From Streptococcus cristatus ATCC 51100 (lineage in GTDB: Bacteria; Bacillota; Bacilli; Lactobacillales; Streptococcaceae): 64,000 bases of DNA. A model generated the notes under the pieces. That model did no database searches and was not told the DNA's origin. It saw only the letters and a list, made by a program, of their open reading frames with translations. Below are positions 37,348 to 47,980 of this stretch, piece by piece. The stretch covers positions 186,001-250,000 of the forward strand of contig NZ_AFUE01000005.1 of the NCBI RefSeq assembly GCF_000222765.1. The letters run 5' to 3'. A program made the position numbers and the translations under genes. The stretch's first letter is position 1, and each line of letters begins with the position of its first letter.

Positions 37348-37950
37348 TTAACCTCTCTTTTCAAATAAAAAGAAGACAAATCCAAAGAGTAACACCAAGA
37401 CACCAATCATGACGAAAAATATTCCGGCATTGACTGTGATAGATCCTACATTAGCACTAAGCCCTGCAAGCACCAGTAAAGTTGCTATACAGATAGCAAA
37501 CATCAAAGTCGCTGCTTTTGCTAGATTGGCATAAAAACGCTCGTCTGCTCTCTCCTTAACCTTTTTCAAAGCAAAAAACAGAAGAAAGAGAAACTGGATA
37601 GCGAGGAGCCCTCCCAAGGCAATGTACTTTATAAAGGGCGGATTGGTGCTTGGAGTCCACAACCAGATTCCGACAGTATAGATAGAGGTTGCTGAAAGCG
37701 TCAATAGATTGTAAAATTTCATGGTCAGATCATAGACCTGCCTTTCTTGAACTTCTTTCATCTTCTTAGGCCATGGTTTCATGTGAAACCAAGACCAGAT
37801 ACTCACGAGCTGACCTGAACTTACTAAACCGACAATCATCCACTTGGCTGTCCAGCTGAGATTGCTGGGAGCAAGGAAAACAGCGAAATCAATAAAGAGA
37901 GCGGTGGCGACCAGCAAAATGAGGCCACCCATTTTTTGACTGTTTTTCAT
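37348..37950 (-). CDS. Membrane protein linked to XRE regulator
   Basis: 200 residues with about six membrane helices. The ATG at 37950 has AAGGAG 6 bases upstream; the longer frame to 37986 has none. This pairing (small XRE protein downstream of a polytopic membrane protein) recurs in Firmicutes, where the membrane protein often senses or resists envelope stress. No family is named with confidence. A degenerate parS-like palindrome, GGTTTCATGTGAAACC, lies in its coding sequence at 37775-37790. Confidence 0.65.
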   Translation of the reverse strand: MKNSQKMGGLILLVATALFIDFAVFLAPSNLSWTAKWMIVGLVSSGQLVSIWSWFHMKPWPKKMKEVQERQVYDLTMKFYNLLTLSATSIYTVGIWLWTPSTNPPFIKYIALGGLLAIQFLFLLFFALKKVKERADERFYANLAKAATLMFAICIATLLVLAGLSANVGSITVNAGIFFVMIGVLVLLFGFVFFLFEKRG

Positions 37951-38072
37951 GATAGACTCCTTTCGTATGTTAGAAATATTTAACACCTTTATGTTATAAA
38001 TATATCACACACAAGAATAAAAGGCAAGCATTTATGTGCTGTTTGGGAATTTTTTATTTTCAAAAACAGAAA

Positions 38073-38091
38073 CCCCAGAATTTCTCTGGGG
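38073..38091 (-). terminator. Terminator of the CDF transporter gene
   Basis: CCCCAGA and TCTGGGG form a 7-bp stem with a 5-base loop; TTTCTGTTTTTG follows on the minus strand. Confidence 0.75.
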
Positions 38092-38098
38092 AGCTGGC

Positions 38099-38959
38099 TT
38101 ATTCTTTACCAATACAATATTCTTGGTGTTCCTGCAAGCTTTCATCGGTCTGAATGGTCACTTTGGCAATGCCATAAGCCAAAAGCTTTTGGCGTAGGAC
38201 AATCTGCGTTTCAGCCAGCAAATTGGGATTTTCCAAACAGATATGAAGCATGGCATATTTTTCCAAACCATCCGTTGTCCAGACATTGAGCTGGGTAATG
38301 GCTCGCACGTTTTCCAGCACTGCTATTTCCTGATAAAGCTGACTGAGATCTACATCGCTGGGCACATGGTCTAGGAAAATCCGGATATTCTCCCAAAATT
38401 TTGGCATAGCCTTGCTGAGAATAAAGCCTGCGATGACGAGAGAAAGCAGCGGATCCAGGAAATACCAATCGGTGAAGCGCAAAATAAGGGATACTAGGAT
38501 AACCGCTAGCCAACCCAAAATATCCTCAAGAAAATGCAGGCTAAGAATGGATTCATTGTGACTGTGGCCGTGGCTGACTACTCTGCTAGCTGCTGTATTA
38601 ACGGCAATAGCGACAATTCCCAAAACCAACATGCCATCATAATTTACCTTCTCAGGAGCCAATAATTTAGGGACATTTTCTACGATAACCAAGGTCGAAC
38701 CGACCAGCAAAATCACCGAGGTCAAGAGGGCACCCAGCAGGCTGTAGCGTTTATATCCTAGGGTATAGTTGCGGTCTTCTTTTCTAGTGGAAATCTTCTC
38801 AAAAAAAGTCGATAGGCCAATAGCCAAAGCATCTCCTGTGTCGTGAATTGCATCTGCTAAGACAGCACTGGAATGAAAGAGAAGGCCAAAGATAAACTCA
38901 ATAATAGCAAAAGAAAAGTTCAAGAGAAAAGCGATTGTCATATTTCTACTGGATTTCAT
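38099..38959 (-). CDS. czcD: CDF-family metal cation exporter
   Basis: 286 residues. Six membrane helices (about residues 5-200) carry the metal-site motifs DAIHDTGDAL in helix 2 and HFLEDILGW in helix 5; the C-terminal cytoplasmic ferredoxin-like domain follows. The ATG at 38959 has AAGGAGG upstream. Divergent from a TetR-type regulator, the same layout as pneumococcal czcD with its zinc-responsive TetR activator SczA, so zinc export is likely. The symbol is given on family and layout, not orthology proof. Confidence 0.75.
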   Translation of the reverse strand: MKSSRNMTIAFLLNFSFAIIEFIFGLLFHSSAVLADAIHDTGDALAIGLSTFFEKISTRKEDRNYTLGYKRYSLLGALLTSVILLVGSTLVIVENVPKLLAPEKVNYDGMLVLGIVAIAVNTAASRVVSHGHSHNESILSLHFLEDILGWLAVILVSLILRFTDWYFLDPLLSLVIAGFILSKAMPKFWENIRIFLDHVPSDVDLSQLYQEIAVLENVRAITQLNVWTTDGLEKYAMLHICLENPNLLAETQIVLRQKLLAYGIAKVTIQTDESLQEHQEYCIGKE

Positions 38960-39002
38960 GTGAACCTCCTTATTTATTTTCCTAAAAGAATACGATTTAT
39001 GG

Positions 39003-39033
39003 TATAATCTAATCAATACCGAACACTCTGTTC
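39003..39033. promoter_or_regulatory. Divergent promoter and TetR-type operator
   Basis: TATAAT at 39003-39008 (plus strand) is followed by GAACACTCTGTTC (39021-39033), an inverted repeat GAAC/GTTC with a 5-base spacer. It lies between the CDF and TetR genes and is the expected site of the regulator. Confidence 0.5.
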
Positions 39034-39128
39034 AATTATATTATCCACTATTATCAGAAAGGAAACAAGAGCCAGTTCATGCCCTTTGTCTCTTAGCAGA
39101 CAAAAAGCTCTTTTTGTACGGAATTTCC

Positions 39129-39650
39129 ATGGATAGACGAGTAAAAAAATCACGCACAGCTATTTACCAAGCCTTTATCAGCCTGCTCAATCAGAAAAGC
39201 TACGAAAGCATCACTGTTCAGGAAATCATTGATCTAGCAGATGTGGGCCGCTCTACCTTCTATAGCCACTTTGAGACCAAAGAAACCCTGCTGGAAGAAC
39301 TCTGCCAAGATCTCTTTCAGCATACCTTTATCGAGCGATCTGAAGGACGCGATTTGTTTGAAGCGACAGCCCATATTTTCCATCACTTTCGGAAAAATCA
39401 GGATCGGATAGCCACCCTCCTCCTAGCTAAAAATACTTATTTCATCAACCGTCTGAAAATCGAGCTTGAGCGCTATCTCTTTCCCATGATTGAGCAGACA
39501 TTATTGCAGAAAAAAAGTCATCTGCCAGACAACTTTTTAAAAAATTATGTGACGTCAACTTTTGTGGAGACAGTCAGCTGGTGGCTGCAGCAACGAAATC
39601 AGGTTGATGAAGACACGATTTCTCACTATTTTCTGGACTTGATGGACTAA
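39129..39650 (+). CDS. TetR-family regulator, SczA-like
   Basis: 173 residues. The N-terminal helix-turn-helix ITVQEIIDLADVGRSTFYSHFETKE (residues about 30-54) is typical of TetR; the C-terminal ligand domain is of the short DhaS-like kind. The ATG at 39129 (MDRRVKKSRTAIYQAF) is preferred over a TTG 15 bases earlier. By position it should control the divergent CDF exporter; SczA-like zinc sensing is an inference. Confidence 0.75.
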   Translation: MDRRVKKSRTAIYQAFISLLNQKSYESITVQEIIDLADVGRSTFYSHFETKETLLEELCQDLFQHTFIERSEGRDLFEATAHIFHHFRKNQDRIATLLLAKNTYFINRLKIELERYLFPMIEQTLLQKKSHLPDNFLKNYVTSTFVETVSWWLQQRNQVDEDTISHYFLDLMD

Positions 39651-39726
39651 GCCGCAATTCGCCTATCATTTTCTAAAAAGATATGGTATAATCGTTCCTT
39701 GACGTACGAAAGGAGATTGACTATTT

Positions 39727-40899
39727 ATGAAAAAAGAACACTCACCATTTTTAATTCCAGGTATAGTGATGATCGGGATAGCACTGCGGGCTCCTTTTAC
39801 TGTTTTGCCTATCGTTCTGACAGACATTGCGGAGGGGCTACAGGTTCCAGTTAGCTCCCTGGGCCTCTTGACTAGCCTGCCTTTGATTATGTTTGCCCTC
39901 TGCTCGGTCTTTGCTCCGCGCTTAGCACAAAAGATGAGCTTAGAAAAACTGTTTGCTCTTGTGTTACTCGTGCTAACTCTAGGCTCGCTGATTCGCGTGT
40001 TTAATCTCCCCTTACTTTATACAGGAACTATTATTTTAGGAGCGGCTATTGCTGTCTTAAATGTCCTTCTTCCGAGCTTGATTCAGGCCAATCAGCCACA
40101 TCGAATTGGATTTTTGACAACCCTTTATATCACATCGATGGGGCTGTCAATCACGATTCTGTCTGCTCTGGCTGTTCCCATCGTTCAAATGAGCTCTTGG
40201 CGAGGTCTCATTTGGGTGTCGACCTTGATTTGCTTTGTGATTCTCCTGGTTTGGCTGCCCAATGTCAAATATAGCCATCGCTTGGCGGCTAAACAGCAAG
40301 GAAAGCAAGAGCAAGGAGCTCTTCTAAAAAATTCAAGAGTCTGGGCCTTGATTTTATTTGGCGGCTTACAGTCACTACTCTTTTATACCAGCATGACTTG
40401 GTTGCCAACTTTAGGACAACAAGCTGGTCTTTCTACTGATACGACAGGCTTACTAGCAGCCATCTTTTCTCTGATTAGCCTGCCCTTTTCAATGACAATT
40501 CCTAGCTTGACAGCGCGCTTGAAAGCTCGTCAACGTCTGGTCATGATTAGCCTGGTTTCTGCGGCAGGTCTGATCGGCATTACCATGCTCTTGATTCGGA
40601 CAGATTCCTTTGCTTATTGGCTGATTCTTAATCTGCTCATTGGTATGTCTGTCAGCGCCCTCTTCCCCTATCTCATGGTGACCTTCTCCCTCAAGACCTC
40701 TACACCTGCGCAAACGGCTCAACTATCTGGACTGGCTCAAACTGGAGGATACATCCTAGCTGCCTTCGGCCCGAGCCTCTTTGGCTACAGTTTTGATTTA
40801 TTCCATTCTTGGACACCAGCCATCCTCATCCTCCTCGGACTGACCGTCATCATGACTATGAGCCTCTTTTACATAGAAAAATTTGATAAGATTCTATAA
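39727..40899 (+). CDS. CynX/NimT-family MFS transporter
   Basis: 390 residues, 12 membrane helices, with the start FLIPGIVMIGIALRAPFTVLPIVL and the domain arrangement of the cyanate-permease-like MFS group (CynX/YycB). Substrate unknown; in this group small organic anions, nitroimidazoles or sugars are reported. AAAGGAG precedes the ATG. It starts 76 bases after the TetR gene, with a possible promoter in the gap (TATGGTATAATCG), so it may be separate. Confidence 0.8.
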   Translation: MKKEHSPFLIPGIVMIGIALRAPFTVLPIVLTDIAEGLQVPVSSLGLLTSLPLIMFALCSVFAPRLAQKMSLEKLFALVLLVLTLGSLIRVFNLPLLYTGTIILGAAIAVLNVLLPSLIQANQPHRIGFLTTLYITSMGLSITILSALAVPIVQMSSWRGLIWVSTLICFVILLVWLPNVKYSHRLAAKQQGKQEQGALLKNSRVWALILFGGLQSLLFYTSMTWLPTLGQQAGLSTDTTGLLAAIFSLISLPFSMTIPSLTARLKARQRLVMISLVSAAGLIGITMLLIRTDSFAYWLILNLLIGMSVSALFPYLMVTFSLKTSTPAQTAQLSGLAQTGGYILAAFGPSLFGYSFDLFHSWTPAILILLGLTVIMTMSLFYIEKFDKIL

Positions 40900-40928
40900 A
40901 ACTTCTGATTCTTCATCAGGAGTTTTTT
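40897..40928 (+). terminator. Terminator after the MFS gene
   Basis: AAAACTTCTGAT and ATCAGGAGTTTT form a stem with one mismatch and end in TTTTTTT. Confidence 0.85.
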
Positions 40929-41131
40929 TACTGCCAAGTTTCTTGTAATTTCCGAAATTCACTTAAAATCATCTTTCCTCATCTTACCTGCTTGATTTTT
41001 TTGATTATAACATAACTTTTAAACGACTTTTTTATATTCGACAAAATAACTTACATTCCATTATAAACACTTGCATATACTTAAACAATAGATTATAATG
41101 AACTTATAAAGAAGCAGAAAGGATGAGAAAG

Positions 41132-41878
41132 ATGTATCAAGAGCAGCGGCTTTCAAAAATGCTGGAACTTTTAGAGGACAAAGGGCAGCTGGCGGCCAAG
41201 GATATGGTGGATTATTTTCAAGTTTCTAAGGACACTATTCGCCGTGATTTTTCAATTTTGAGCGAGCGAAAACTAGTCCAGCGCACCCATGGCGGGATTA
41301 TTCCTTTGGAAAATAGTCGGCAAATTCCTTCTTTCAACGACCGTGTCGGCCAACTAAACCAAGAAAAAAAGGCCATTGCTCACAAGGCTCTGAACTTTCT
41401 CAAACCCAATCAGGTCAATTTCTTTGATGTATCAACGGTGGTTCTCAAGCTGGCTCAGCAAGTTCAGCAACCGATGACGATTTTTTCTCATTCTTTGGAT
41501 AATGCCATCATGCTGAGCGACCAGGAGCAGGTTGCTTTCCATCTTTTAGGTGGAAAGTTCTATCCGAGAAATCGTTTTTACTACGCCCTCAATGAAGCCG
41601 AGCTGCTCAGAGATATTTCTTTTGATCTAGCTTTTATCGGATCTGCAGGGCTGAAAAATGGCCAAATCAGCTTTGAAGATCAGGAAGATGCCTATCTAAA
41701 GAAGCTAGCTCTCAAGCAGGCTAAGACAAAGATTCTGCTGGCCGAGCAGTCCAAAGTTAATAAAGAAGCAACCTATATTTTAGGAAATATCAGCGATTTT
41801 GACTACTGGGTTACCGATCAAAGACCTAGCTCTGAGCTAGAGGCTCTTCTGGCTGGGAAAGTCACCGTTATTTACTAG
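41132..41878 (+). CDS. DeoR-family sugar-phosphate regulator
   Basis: 248 residues. HTH (KDMVDYFQVSKDTIRRDFSIL, about residues 20-42) followed by QRTHGGIIP is the classic DeoR N-terminus; the rest is the sugar-phosphate-sensing DeoRC domain (FDVSTVVLKLAQQV, LAFIGSAGL). The ATG at 41132 has AAAGGA 8 bases upstream; an ATG nine bases earlier overlaps that site. It is paired with the HAD phosphatase 40 bases downstream. Confidence 0.85.
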   Translation: MYQEQRLSKMLELLEDKGQLAAKDMVDYFQVSKDTIRRDFSILSERKLVQRTHGGIIPLENSRQIPSFNDRVGQLNQEKKAIAHKALNFLKPNQVNFFDVSTVVLKLAQQVQQPMTIFSHSLDNAIMLSDQEQVAFHLLGGKFYPRNRFYYALNEAELLRDISFDLAFIGSAGLKNGQISFEDQEDAYLKKLALKQAKTKILLAEQSKVNKEATYILGNISDFDYWVTDQRPSSELEALLAGKVTVIY

Positions 41879-41918
41879 CTCGACAAGATTTCATTTTATA
41901 GCTTATGGAGGAAGAACC

Positions 41919-42746
41919 ATGACAAAGCAAGATATTCGCTTAATTATCAGCGACATTGACGGCACAATCCTTAATGACCAACACCAAGTAGATCCGCAAC
42001 TGAGGGAGCAGATTCCCTTGCTGAAAAAAGAAAATATCCCCTTTGTCCTAGCCTCTGCTCGCTCTCCTCTTGGCATGGAGCCAATTGCGCGTAAGCTGGG
42101 ACTGGGAGATAATCCTCTAGCCTGCTACAACGGTGCTCTAGTCATCAAGGGTGACCCGCAAGCTTACGAGACCATTATTGAGCATCCATTGGATAAAAAA
42201 GAAATTCGCACTTTTCTGGAATTGGTCAAAACTAAGTTTCCTAGTGTTTCCATCAATCTCTACTCTGGCAAAGATTGGATTGCTGACCGTTTGGATAGGT
42301 GGGTGCAGATTGAAGCTGAGATTACAGGTGAGCAGCCTTTTATTCAAAATGTTCTGCTGCCTGTTCTAGATGTGCTCATTCCAGCCCATAAGTTGCTGTT
42401 AATTGATGATGCAGCTGTTATCCAGCAGCTCCATGCCTACTTGCAAACGATGGATTTTCCAAATACAGCCTTCTACCTGTCCAAGGACAACTATTTGGAA
42501 GTCACACATAAAGAAGTGTCAAAAGAGCAAGCCCTTCTGGAAGTGGCCAAACACTACCAGATTCCGCTGGAACAGGTCATGACAATTGGAGATAACTTCA
42601 ATGACCTTCCGATGCTGCGACTGGCTGGTCTGGGAGTTGCCATGGGCAATGCCCCTGAAGCAGTTAAACTCGAGGCAACAGCCATCACTAAAAGCAACAA
42701 CCAGAACGGTGTCGCAAAAGCTATTGAAAAGTATGTTTTACTATAA
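41919..42746 (+). CDS. Cof-type HAD phosphatase
   Basis: 275 residues. HAD motif I is DIDGTIL (residues 12-18), motif IV GDNFNDLPML (near 222-231), and the C2-type cap lies between, as in Cof/YidA sugar-phosphate phosphatases. TGGAGGAAG precedes the ATG. Co-transcribed with the DeoR regulator, so its substrate may be the sugar phosphate sensed by that protein. Confidence 0.85.
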   Translation: MTKQDIRLIISDIDGTILNDQHQVDPQLREQIPLLKKENIPFVLASARSPLGMEPIARKLGLGDNPLACYNGALVIKGDPQAYETIIEHPLDKKEIRTFLELVKTKFPSVSINLYSGKDWIADRLDRWVQIEAEITGEQPFIQNVLLPVLDVLIPAHKLLLIDDAAVIQQLHAYLQTMDFPNTAFYLSKDNYLEVTHKEVSKEQALLEVAKHYQIPLEQVMTIGDNFNDLPMLRLAGLGVAMGNAPEAVKLEATAITKSNNQNGVAKAIEKYVLL

Positions 42747-42750
42747 TGCA

Positions 42751-42776
42751 AAAAATCTGCCCTTGAGCAGATTTTT
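42751..42776. terminator. Bidirectional terminator
   Basis: AAAAATCTGC and GCAGATTTTT form a perfect 10-bp stem with a 6-base loop between two convergent genes. Confidence 0.9.
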
Positions 42777-43256
42777 TTATTGATGATAATCGTAGGCAAG
42801 GCGAGGACTGCCATCTGGCAAATAAATCGTGCCACACTGGCTAAAACCGTAGCGGCGAATGGCTGACTGCATCGGATGGTTATCTTCATGCGTATCGATG
42901 CGGAGATAAGGAATCTGCTGCAAGCAAAAGTCAAAACATTGATGAGCCAGACCCTTTACTTGTCCATTTGAAGCGATACGATGGATTGTACCGTAAGGCT
43001 CTGAAAAATGCCAAGCACCTTCAATCTCTTGGTAGGTTGGATCTGGTCCGATGATGAACGCAAAGGTTCCAACAACTTGCCCAGCCTCTTCAAAGACATA
43101 GCAGTGACCTACCCGAATATCTTCCTCTACCAGCTGACGATTCGGATAGGAAGCTGGCCACTGACTGAGATTTCTCATAGTCCGCATAAACTCCCTAGCC
43201 TGCTCAAAAATTGCTAAAATTGCTGGTATATCTTGCATTTCCGCCAAGCGAATCAT
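42777..43256 (-). CDS. GNAT-family acetyltransferase
   Basis: 159 residues. IRLAEMQDIPAILAIFEQAR start, the central beta strand VGTFAFIIGPD, and the acetyl-CoA region near IHRIASNGQVKGLAHQCFDF followed by LRIDTHEDNHPMQSAIRRYGF are typical of GNAT enzymes. The usual Q/RxxGxG/A loop is weak (NGQVKGLA). Substrate unknown. The start codon is 24 bases past the dltD stop, with CGACATG context, so it may read through from the dlt operon. Confidence 0.8.
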   Translation of the reverse strand: MIRLAEMQDIPAILAIFEQAREFMRTMRNLSQWPASYPNRQLVEEDIRVGHCYVFEEAGQVVGTFAFIIGPDPTYQEIEGAWHFSEPYGTIHRIASNGQVKGLAHQCFDFCLQQIPYLRIDTHEDNHPMQSAIRRYGFSQCGTIYLPDGSPRLAYDYHQ

Positions 43257-43280
43257 GTCGCCTCCTTCCAGCCTATTACC

Positions 43281-44552
43281 TTATTTGACAAATTCCTCGT
43301 AGTTACCCGTGTAATTAGCCCACTCCTTACTGAAGAATTTTTCATTGATCTGATAATTCGGAGCAGGTTGAGGGTTAGACACAAAAGGATCGACAGCCTT
43401 GTCGAAGGCCAGCCAGCCATTCCAGCCCATGTGGATCGTGTCCTGCATAAAGTAAGGCTTATCGCCGTCCTTAGAAAAGTCAGCAATATTCGTAAAGCCT
43501 TGACTCTCCAGCTGGAACTTAATCTTCTCAACTGTCCGCTGGTACATCTCTTCACTCAATCCAGTATAGGCCATCCATTTGGCATTGACCGGTGGAATGA
43601 CAAAGATAACATTCGTATGGGATTTGGCAAATTGCTCCAAAACCAGCTGCAAGTCATTGTACTCGGGAGACTTTTCGTAAGACTGCTTGGATTGGAAGCC
43701 TTTGAACTTCTTGATTTTTCTAGCTAAACGCTTCTTATAAAAGTCGTTATCGATACCTAAATCATTGTTATTGGTCTGCTTGACAGCATCTGCCGTAGCC
43801 AGTTTTTCCAATTCTTCATAGGAGAATTCATCTGGAAGACGAGAAAGCTGAGGCAAAACCTTCGTGTCATAGTTGCCATTATTACCAGCAGCAAATGTAC
43901 TGAAAAATGCATCCTCCCGCTGATAAATACGGCTCATAGTACTGATATACTGCTGCTCAAAAGAAGTCAGTTGGCTTCCATCGGCTACTTTCCTGACAAT
44001 ATCCCCCATAGCAATGTTGGGATATAGCTGCAAAAGTCGCTGGGCTGCATACTGAGCGCCTACTCCACCGTCCTGCCAGCTAAGAAAACCAGCTAGCTGG
44101 TCGCTATTGAAATACTGCTGAAAAGCTGCTGCATCATAGCCTTTTTTAGTAAACCATTGCGGAGAAACGACATAGACAGCCGTCTTATTTTCCAGCTCAG
44201 AGGTCATCTGCTGCATCCCAAAATATTGGTTGAGCGAAGCCGCCCCCCGCTGCCCTAGAAAATAAGGTCGGTAATTGCGGTCATACTTCTCGGCCAAAAC
44301 AGCTGGGTGCATGCTGTCAAAGCGCAGCCATTCGCTGGAGCCAAAGTAGGGCACAAAACGGGTATCTTGATCTGTCAGGGCCGTCATTTTTTTGCTACGG
44401 CTTTTGAACGTTTCTGCTGTAAGGGTCACAGCTGCCCGCTTCTCTGCTTCCACATCGTGCTTTTTCTCAAGCGGATAGAAGAAAAAGAGCAGGGCGACCA
44501 TGACCAAGGCGCAGAAGACCGGCCCCAGAATCAGCCAGAGTCGTTTAAGCAT
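43281..44552 (-). CDS. dltD: DltD, teichoic acid D-alanylation
   Basis: 423 residues. An N-terminal membrane anchor (about residues 8-28) is followed by an extracellular SGNH-like domain ([19 protein letters not shown] contains the GSSE motif with the catalytic Ser near residue 70; [10 protein letters not shown] near 370 carries the His). It takes part in D-alanine transfer to teichoic acids outside the membrane. The start overlaps dltC by 8 bases. Confidence 0.95.
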   Translation of the reverse strand: MLKRLWLILGPVFCALVMVALLFFFYPLEKKHDVEAEKRAAVTLTAETFKSRSKKMTALTDQDTRFVPYFGSSEWLRFDSMHPAVLAEKYDRNYRPYFLGQRGAASLNQYFGMQQMTSELENKTAVYVVSPQWFTKKGYDAAAFQQYFNSDQLAGFLSWQDGGVGAQYAAQRLLQLYPNIAMGDIVRKVADGSQLTSFEQQYISTMSRIYQREDAFFSTFAAGNNGNYDTKVLPQLSRLPDEFSYEELEKLATADAVKQTNNNDLGIDNDFYKKRLARKIKKFKGFQSKQSYEKSPEYNDLQLVLEQFAKSHTNVIFVIPPVNAKWMAYTGLSEEMYQRTVEKIKFQLESQGFTNIADFSKDGDKPYFMQDTIHMGWNGWLAFDKAVDPFVSNPQPAPNYQINEKFFSKEWANYTGNYEEFVK

Positions 44553-44784
44553 TACGAAGCTCCGTTACACCTTCAACGATTTTATTGGCTGTATTCCAGT
44601 CATCGCGGCCAAATTCTGATACTGGCACGCGGATGTCAAAACGGTTTTCCAACTCAACAATCAGCTCCACCGTTCCCATACTGTCCAAAACGCCAGCATC
44701 AAACAAATCCTCGTCCATCATGTCCGAAACATCTTCCATAAATAATTCGTCAATAATTTCAATTACTTCTGCTTTTACATCCAT
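44545..44784 (-). CDS. dltC: D-alanyl carrier protein DltC
   Basis: 79 residues, acidic. The 4'-phosphopantetheine attachment Ser is residue 35 in [11 protein letters not shown]. It carries D-alanine from DltA to DltB. Lies 21 bases after dltB and overlaps dltD. Confidence 0.97.
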   Translation of the reverse strand: MDVKAEVIEIIDELFMEDVSDMMDEDLFDAGVLDSMGTVELIVELENRFDIRVPVSEFGRDDWNTANKIVEGVTELRNA

Positions 44785-44805
44785 TTTAGTTTCCTCGTTT
44801 ACATT

Positions 44806-46050
44806 TTATTTTTTAAACCAAAGGTCATTCAAAAATCCTGAAAAGATCAAGAATGAGAACATGACAACATGGAAGGTGATAACAACCCCCAGCGCTTGGG
44901 TCCACTTGTTGTCAGGCAGGGCCGGTAGTCCCTTACTTTTACGCTCTTTATTGATGGTCTTTTTCTTACGGAGCCAAGCATCATTGACCACCAAGCCCAG
45001 ACCGTGGAAGAGACCATAGGCGATATAGTACCAGGTCACACCATGCCAGAAGCCCATGACCAACATATTGATTATATAGGCCACACTGGAAGTCGTATTG
45101 CGGTTTTTAAAGACCTTGTTGCGCATGAGCACCATGACCAAGCGCATAAAGACAAAGTCACGGAACCAGAAAGACAGGCTCATGTGCCAGCGATTCCAGA
45201 ATTCTTTCAAATCGCGTGAAACAAAAGGCTTGTCAAAGTTGATAGGACTCTTGATGCCCATAAGATTGGAAATGGCCACCGCAAACATCGAATAACCGGC
45301 AAAGTCAAAGAAGAGATCCAGACCAAAGACATACATGACGCCTAGCGTTCCCAGATTGAAGAAACCGCCAGTATAGAGGGCATAGGTCTTGACGTGCCCT
45401 AAAATCATGTGGCCAAAGATATGGGCCAGGACAAACTTATAGAGAAAGCCCAGCATGATATACTTGACCGACTGCTCCAGCATATCCAGAAGCTCATCGC
45501 GCTCTGGTATTTGGAGATAATTTTCATTGAAACGCTTGAAACGGTCAATAGGACCACTAGAAAAAGTAGGCATAAAGAGCATAAAGCGGAGGAATTCCCA
45601 GAGACTGAAATCAGTCAGCACACCATCCCTCAGCTCAATAATCATACCAACTGAGCGGAAGGTCAAATAGGAAATTCCCAGAAAGCCAAAGAGTGATTGA
45701 TGGCCACTGATAGCTGGTTCGACCTTAACCCAGAATAGGGGCAGGATCACCAATGCTGTATGCAAATAAAATATCCACTTGCTATCCCGCTTTTTGCGGT
45801 AGAATTTATAAGAATAAACCCAAATCGTCTGCCAGACGACATAAAAGAGCAGGGCATAAAGCTGCGCCAGACTAGGACCCGTCAGCATCAAGACAATAAA
45901 GGCCAAGCTGACTAAGGCTTCGTAGACCGGGAAGCGTTTTTTAAAGAAAAGGCCGATAAAGATGGGCAAAACAGCCAAGATAAGATAAAGGAAATACTGT
46001 GGGTCTCCGTAAGGCTCCAGATGAGGAAGCTGTTTCAAGAAATCCATCAT
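44806..46050 (-). CDS. dltB: DltB, MBOAT-family D-alanyl transferase
   Basis: 414 residues, about 11 membrane helices. The MBOAT motif [19 protein letters not shown] (about residues 285-305) and the catalytic-type His in [13 protein letters not shown] (near 335) are present. It passes D-alanine from DltC across the membrane. The start overlaps dltA by four bases. Confidence 0.97.
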   Translation of the reverse strand: MMDFLKQLPHLEPYGDPQYFLYLILAVLPIFIGLFFKKRFPVYEALVSLAFIVLMLTGPSLAQLYALLFYVVWQTIWVYSYKFYRKKRDSKWIFYLHTALVILPLFWVKVEPAISGHQSLFGFLGISYLTFRSVGMIIELRDGVLTDFSLWEFLRFMLFMPTFSSGPIDRFKRFNENYLQIPERDELLDMLEQSVKYIMLGFLYKFVLAHIFGHMILGHVKTYALYTGGFFNLGTLGVMYVFGLDLFFDFAGYSMFAVAISNLMGIKSPINFDKPFVSRDLKEFWNRWHMSLSFWFRDFVFMRLVMVLMRNKVFKNRNTTSSVAYIINMLVMGFWHGVTWYYIAYGLFHGLGLVVNDAWLRKKKTINKERKSKGLPALPDNKWTQALGVVITFHVVMFSFLIFSGFLNDLWFKK

Positions 46051-47597
46051 GACTTGTTGACCTCACTAATCAGCCCCTTGATATCAATCTTGCCGTTTGG
46101 TGTTAGGGGCAGAGATTCCCGATAGAGGAACTTAGACGGCATCATATAGGACATCATGATATCCTGTAAATCCTCTTTGATAGCCTTGGTAATATCGATT
46201 TCGCGGTCAAATTGCTCTGCAACACCGTCCTTCAAAATAACGTAGGCCAATAAGTTTTGAACCTTGTGGTCCTTATTGTAGCGTGGTACTGCTACTGCCG
46301 CCTCGATATACTTGGATTTGTTGAGGTTTTGAGATACGTCCTCTAGCTCGATGCGATAGCCATTAAACTTAATCTGGAAGTCCATACGACCGCCGTAGAG
46401 TAGGAGACCTTCATCAGTCATCTTACCCACATCACCTGTATGATAGGCCGGTAGCCCTTCAAATTCAAAGAAGGCTTCAGCTGTCTTTTCAGGATTGTTG
46501 AGGTAGCCCTTGGATACGGCTGGTCCGCAGACAATGATTTCACCCTGCTGACCATTCGGCAACTTTTGCCCATTTTCATCAATGACAAAGGTTGGTGAAT
46601 CTTCCTTGGTATAGCCGATTGGCAAGCGCTTGAGGGTAGCTAACATCTCATCTGTGATAGCAACTGCAGACAGAGCTACCGTTGCCTCAGTCGGACCATA
46701 GGCATTGATAATACGAGCCTCAGGGAAACGCTCCCGCAATTTCTGAGCTGTCTTGACCGTCAACTCCTCCCCATCAAAGTAAAAATGCGTAATGCCTGGC
46801 ATCTTTTGGCTATTAAAATCTTCCGAAAGCATGGCCATATCCGCAAAGGACGGTGTAGAAGTCCAGATTGCTACAGGCAGGCTGAGAATCGCTTCAAATA
46901 GCTGCTTAAAGTCCTGAGTCAGACTAGAAGGCAAGGCATAGAGAGTGCCTCCCAGCGCCAAAGTCGGTGCCCAGTACATAACTGACAAGTCGAAAGAATA
47001 AGGTGGTTGCGCCAGCATTTGCGGACGGCTCGGTGTCGCAAATTCTTTGTCTGTAATCATCCAGTTGGTAAAGCTGAGCAGGTTATCATGAGAGATTTGC
47101 ACACCTTTAGGTTTGCCAGTCGTACCAGAAGTAAAGATAATGTAGTAATTGTCATCACCCTTGACTGGATGACTCATCTCATAAGCAGTCTTCTCTGCGT
47201 AAGCCGCTCGAACCTCTGCTAGACTGAGAATGCTTACATCTGTATCAGCCAGCGGAAAATCCGCAATGGCAATAATCAAGCTTGGTTCAGCTACTTCCAA
47301 AATAGCAGTCACACGCTCCAAAGCTGAATGACTATCAATAGGAATATAAGCATGACCAGCCTTGGTCAAGGCCACAAAAGTAGCCAGCATTTCATACTCC
47401 TGACCACCGTAAACAACCACTGGTGACTTGGGAGCCAGCCCCAAGCTATCAATCTTAGCTGCCAGTGCATCGGAATCGGCCTTTAGATCCCCGTAAGTAT
47501 GAACTTGTCCGAGGACATTGTAGACAGGGAAATCTGGCTGCGTCTGAGCAAAGTGCTCAATCGCTTCAATCATATCTGTAATTGCTGTATTTGACAT
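46047..47597 (-). CDS. dltA: D-alanine--D-alanyl carrier protein ligase DltA
   Basis: 516 residues. AMP-forming ligase: A3 core [11 protein letters not shown] (near 153-163), A5 NAYGPTEAT (about 300), A7 YHTGDVGK (near 390) and the C-terminal A10 Lys in [11 protein letters not shown]. It charges DltC with D-alanine, which lowers cell-surface negative charge and protects against cationic peptides. Preceded by dltX. Confidence 0.97.
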   Translation of the reverse strand: MSNTAITDMIEAIEHFAQTQPDFPVYNVLGQVHTYGDLKADSDALAAKIDSLGLAPKSPVVVYGGQEYEMLATFVALTKAGHAYIPIDSHSALERVTAILEVAEPSLIIAIADFPLADTDVSILSLAEVRAAYAEKTAYEMSHPVKGDDNYYIIFTSGTTGKPKGVQISHDNLLSFTNWMITDKEFATPSRPQMLAQPPYSFDLSVMYWAPTLALGGTLYALPSSLTQDFKQLFEAILSLPVAIWTSTPSFADMAMLSEDFNSQKMPGITHFYFDGEELTVKTAQKLRERFPEARIINAYGPTEATVALSAVAITDEMLATLKRLPIGYTKEDSPTFVIDENGQKLPNGQQGEIIVCGPAVSKGYLNNPEKTAEAFFEFEGLPAYHTGDVGKMTDEGLLLYGGRMDFQIKFNGYRIELEDVSQNLNKSKYIEAAVAVPRYNKDHKVQNLLAYVILKDGVAEQFDREIDITKAIKEDLQDIMMSYMMPSKFLYRESLPLTPNGKIDIKGLISEVNKS

Positions 47598-47617
47598 GTG
47601 TATAGTACTCTCTTACA

Positions 47618-47749
47618 TTAAAATTCATTGTAGATAAAGCCACCTTGACCTTGACCAAGATAACTAAAGAAATAGAGCAGGGCTACGAAAATCACAAAGT
47701 ATAGCAATGTCTGCCCTACAAACTTATAAATCGTCTTATATTTCGTCAT
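47618..47749 (-). CDS. dltX: DltX, small membrane protein of the dlt operon
   Basis: 43 residues: a basic start (MTKYKTIYKFVGQ), one membrane helix (TLLYFVIFVALLYFFSYLG) and the conserved C-terminal end GGFIYNEF. DltX takes part in D-alanylation and its C-terminal tail is the conserved feature. GAGTGA precedes the ATG. It lies 20 bases ahead of dltA and is the first gene of the operon. Easily missed because of its size. Confidence 0.92.
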   Translation of the reverse strand: MTKYKTIYKFVGQTLLYFVIFVALLYFFSYLGQGQGGFIYNEF

Positions 47750-47937
47750 TTCATTCACTCTTATCTTTTTTAGATAGACATAGATTATTTTACCATTTTA
47801 TAGAGAAAGATTTCAATATAAAAGCTATCAATTGTGTAAAGTTCTTGTAAGGAAATAAAGAGAAAAAGAGTTACTTCCCTTATTTTTCAAGGATGAAATC
47901 CTTTTCAAATTCTATCAGTAAAATTCCTATATATTAC

Positions 47938-47966
47938 TTGACTTTTTGTTCGAAAGGGATTATCCT
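47938..47966 (+). promoter_or_regulatory. Promoter of the padR operon
   Basis: TTGACT (47938-47943), 17 bases, TATCCT (47961-47966). The inverted repeat at 47981-48003 begins about 8 bases after the expected transcription start. Confidence 0.6.
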
Positions 47967-47980
47967 ATATGTAGAAAGTT

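Noticed and set aside
37775-37790. GGTTTCATGTGAAACC as a second parS site
   Set aside because: The core is CATGTG instead of CACGTG and it lies within a gene; kept only as a possible decayed site.
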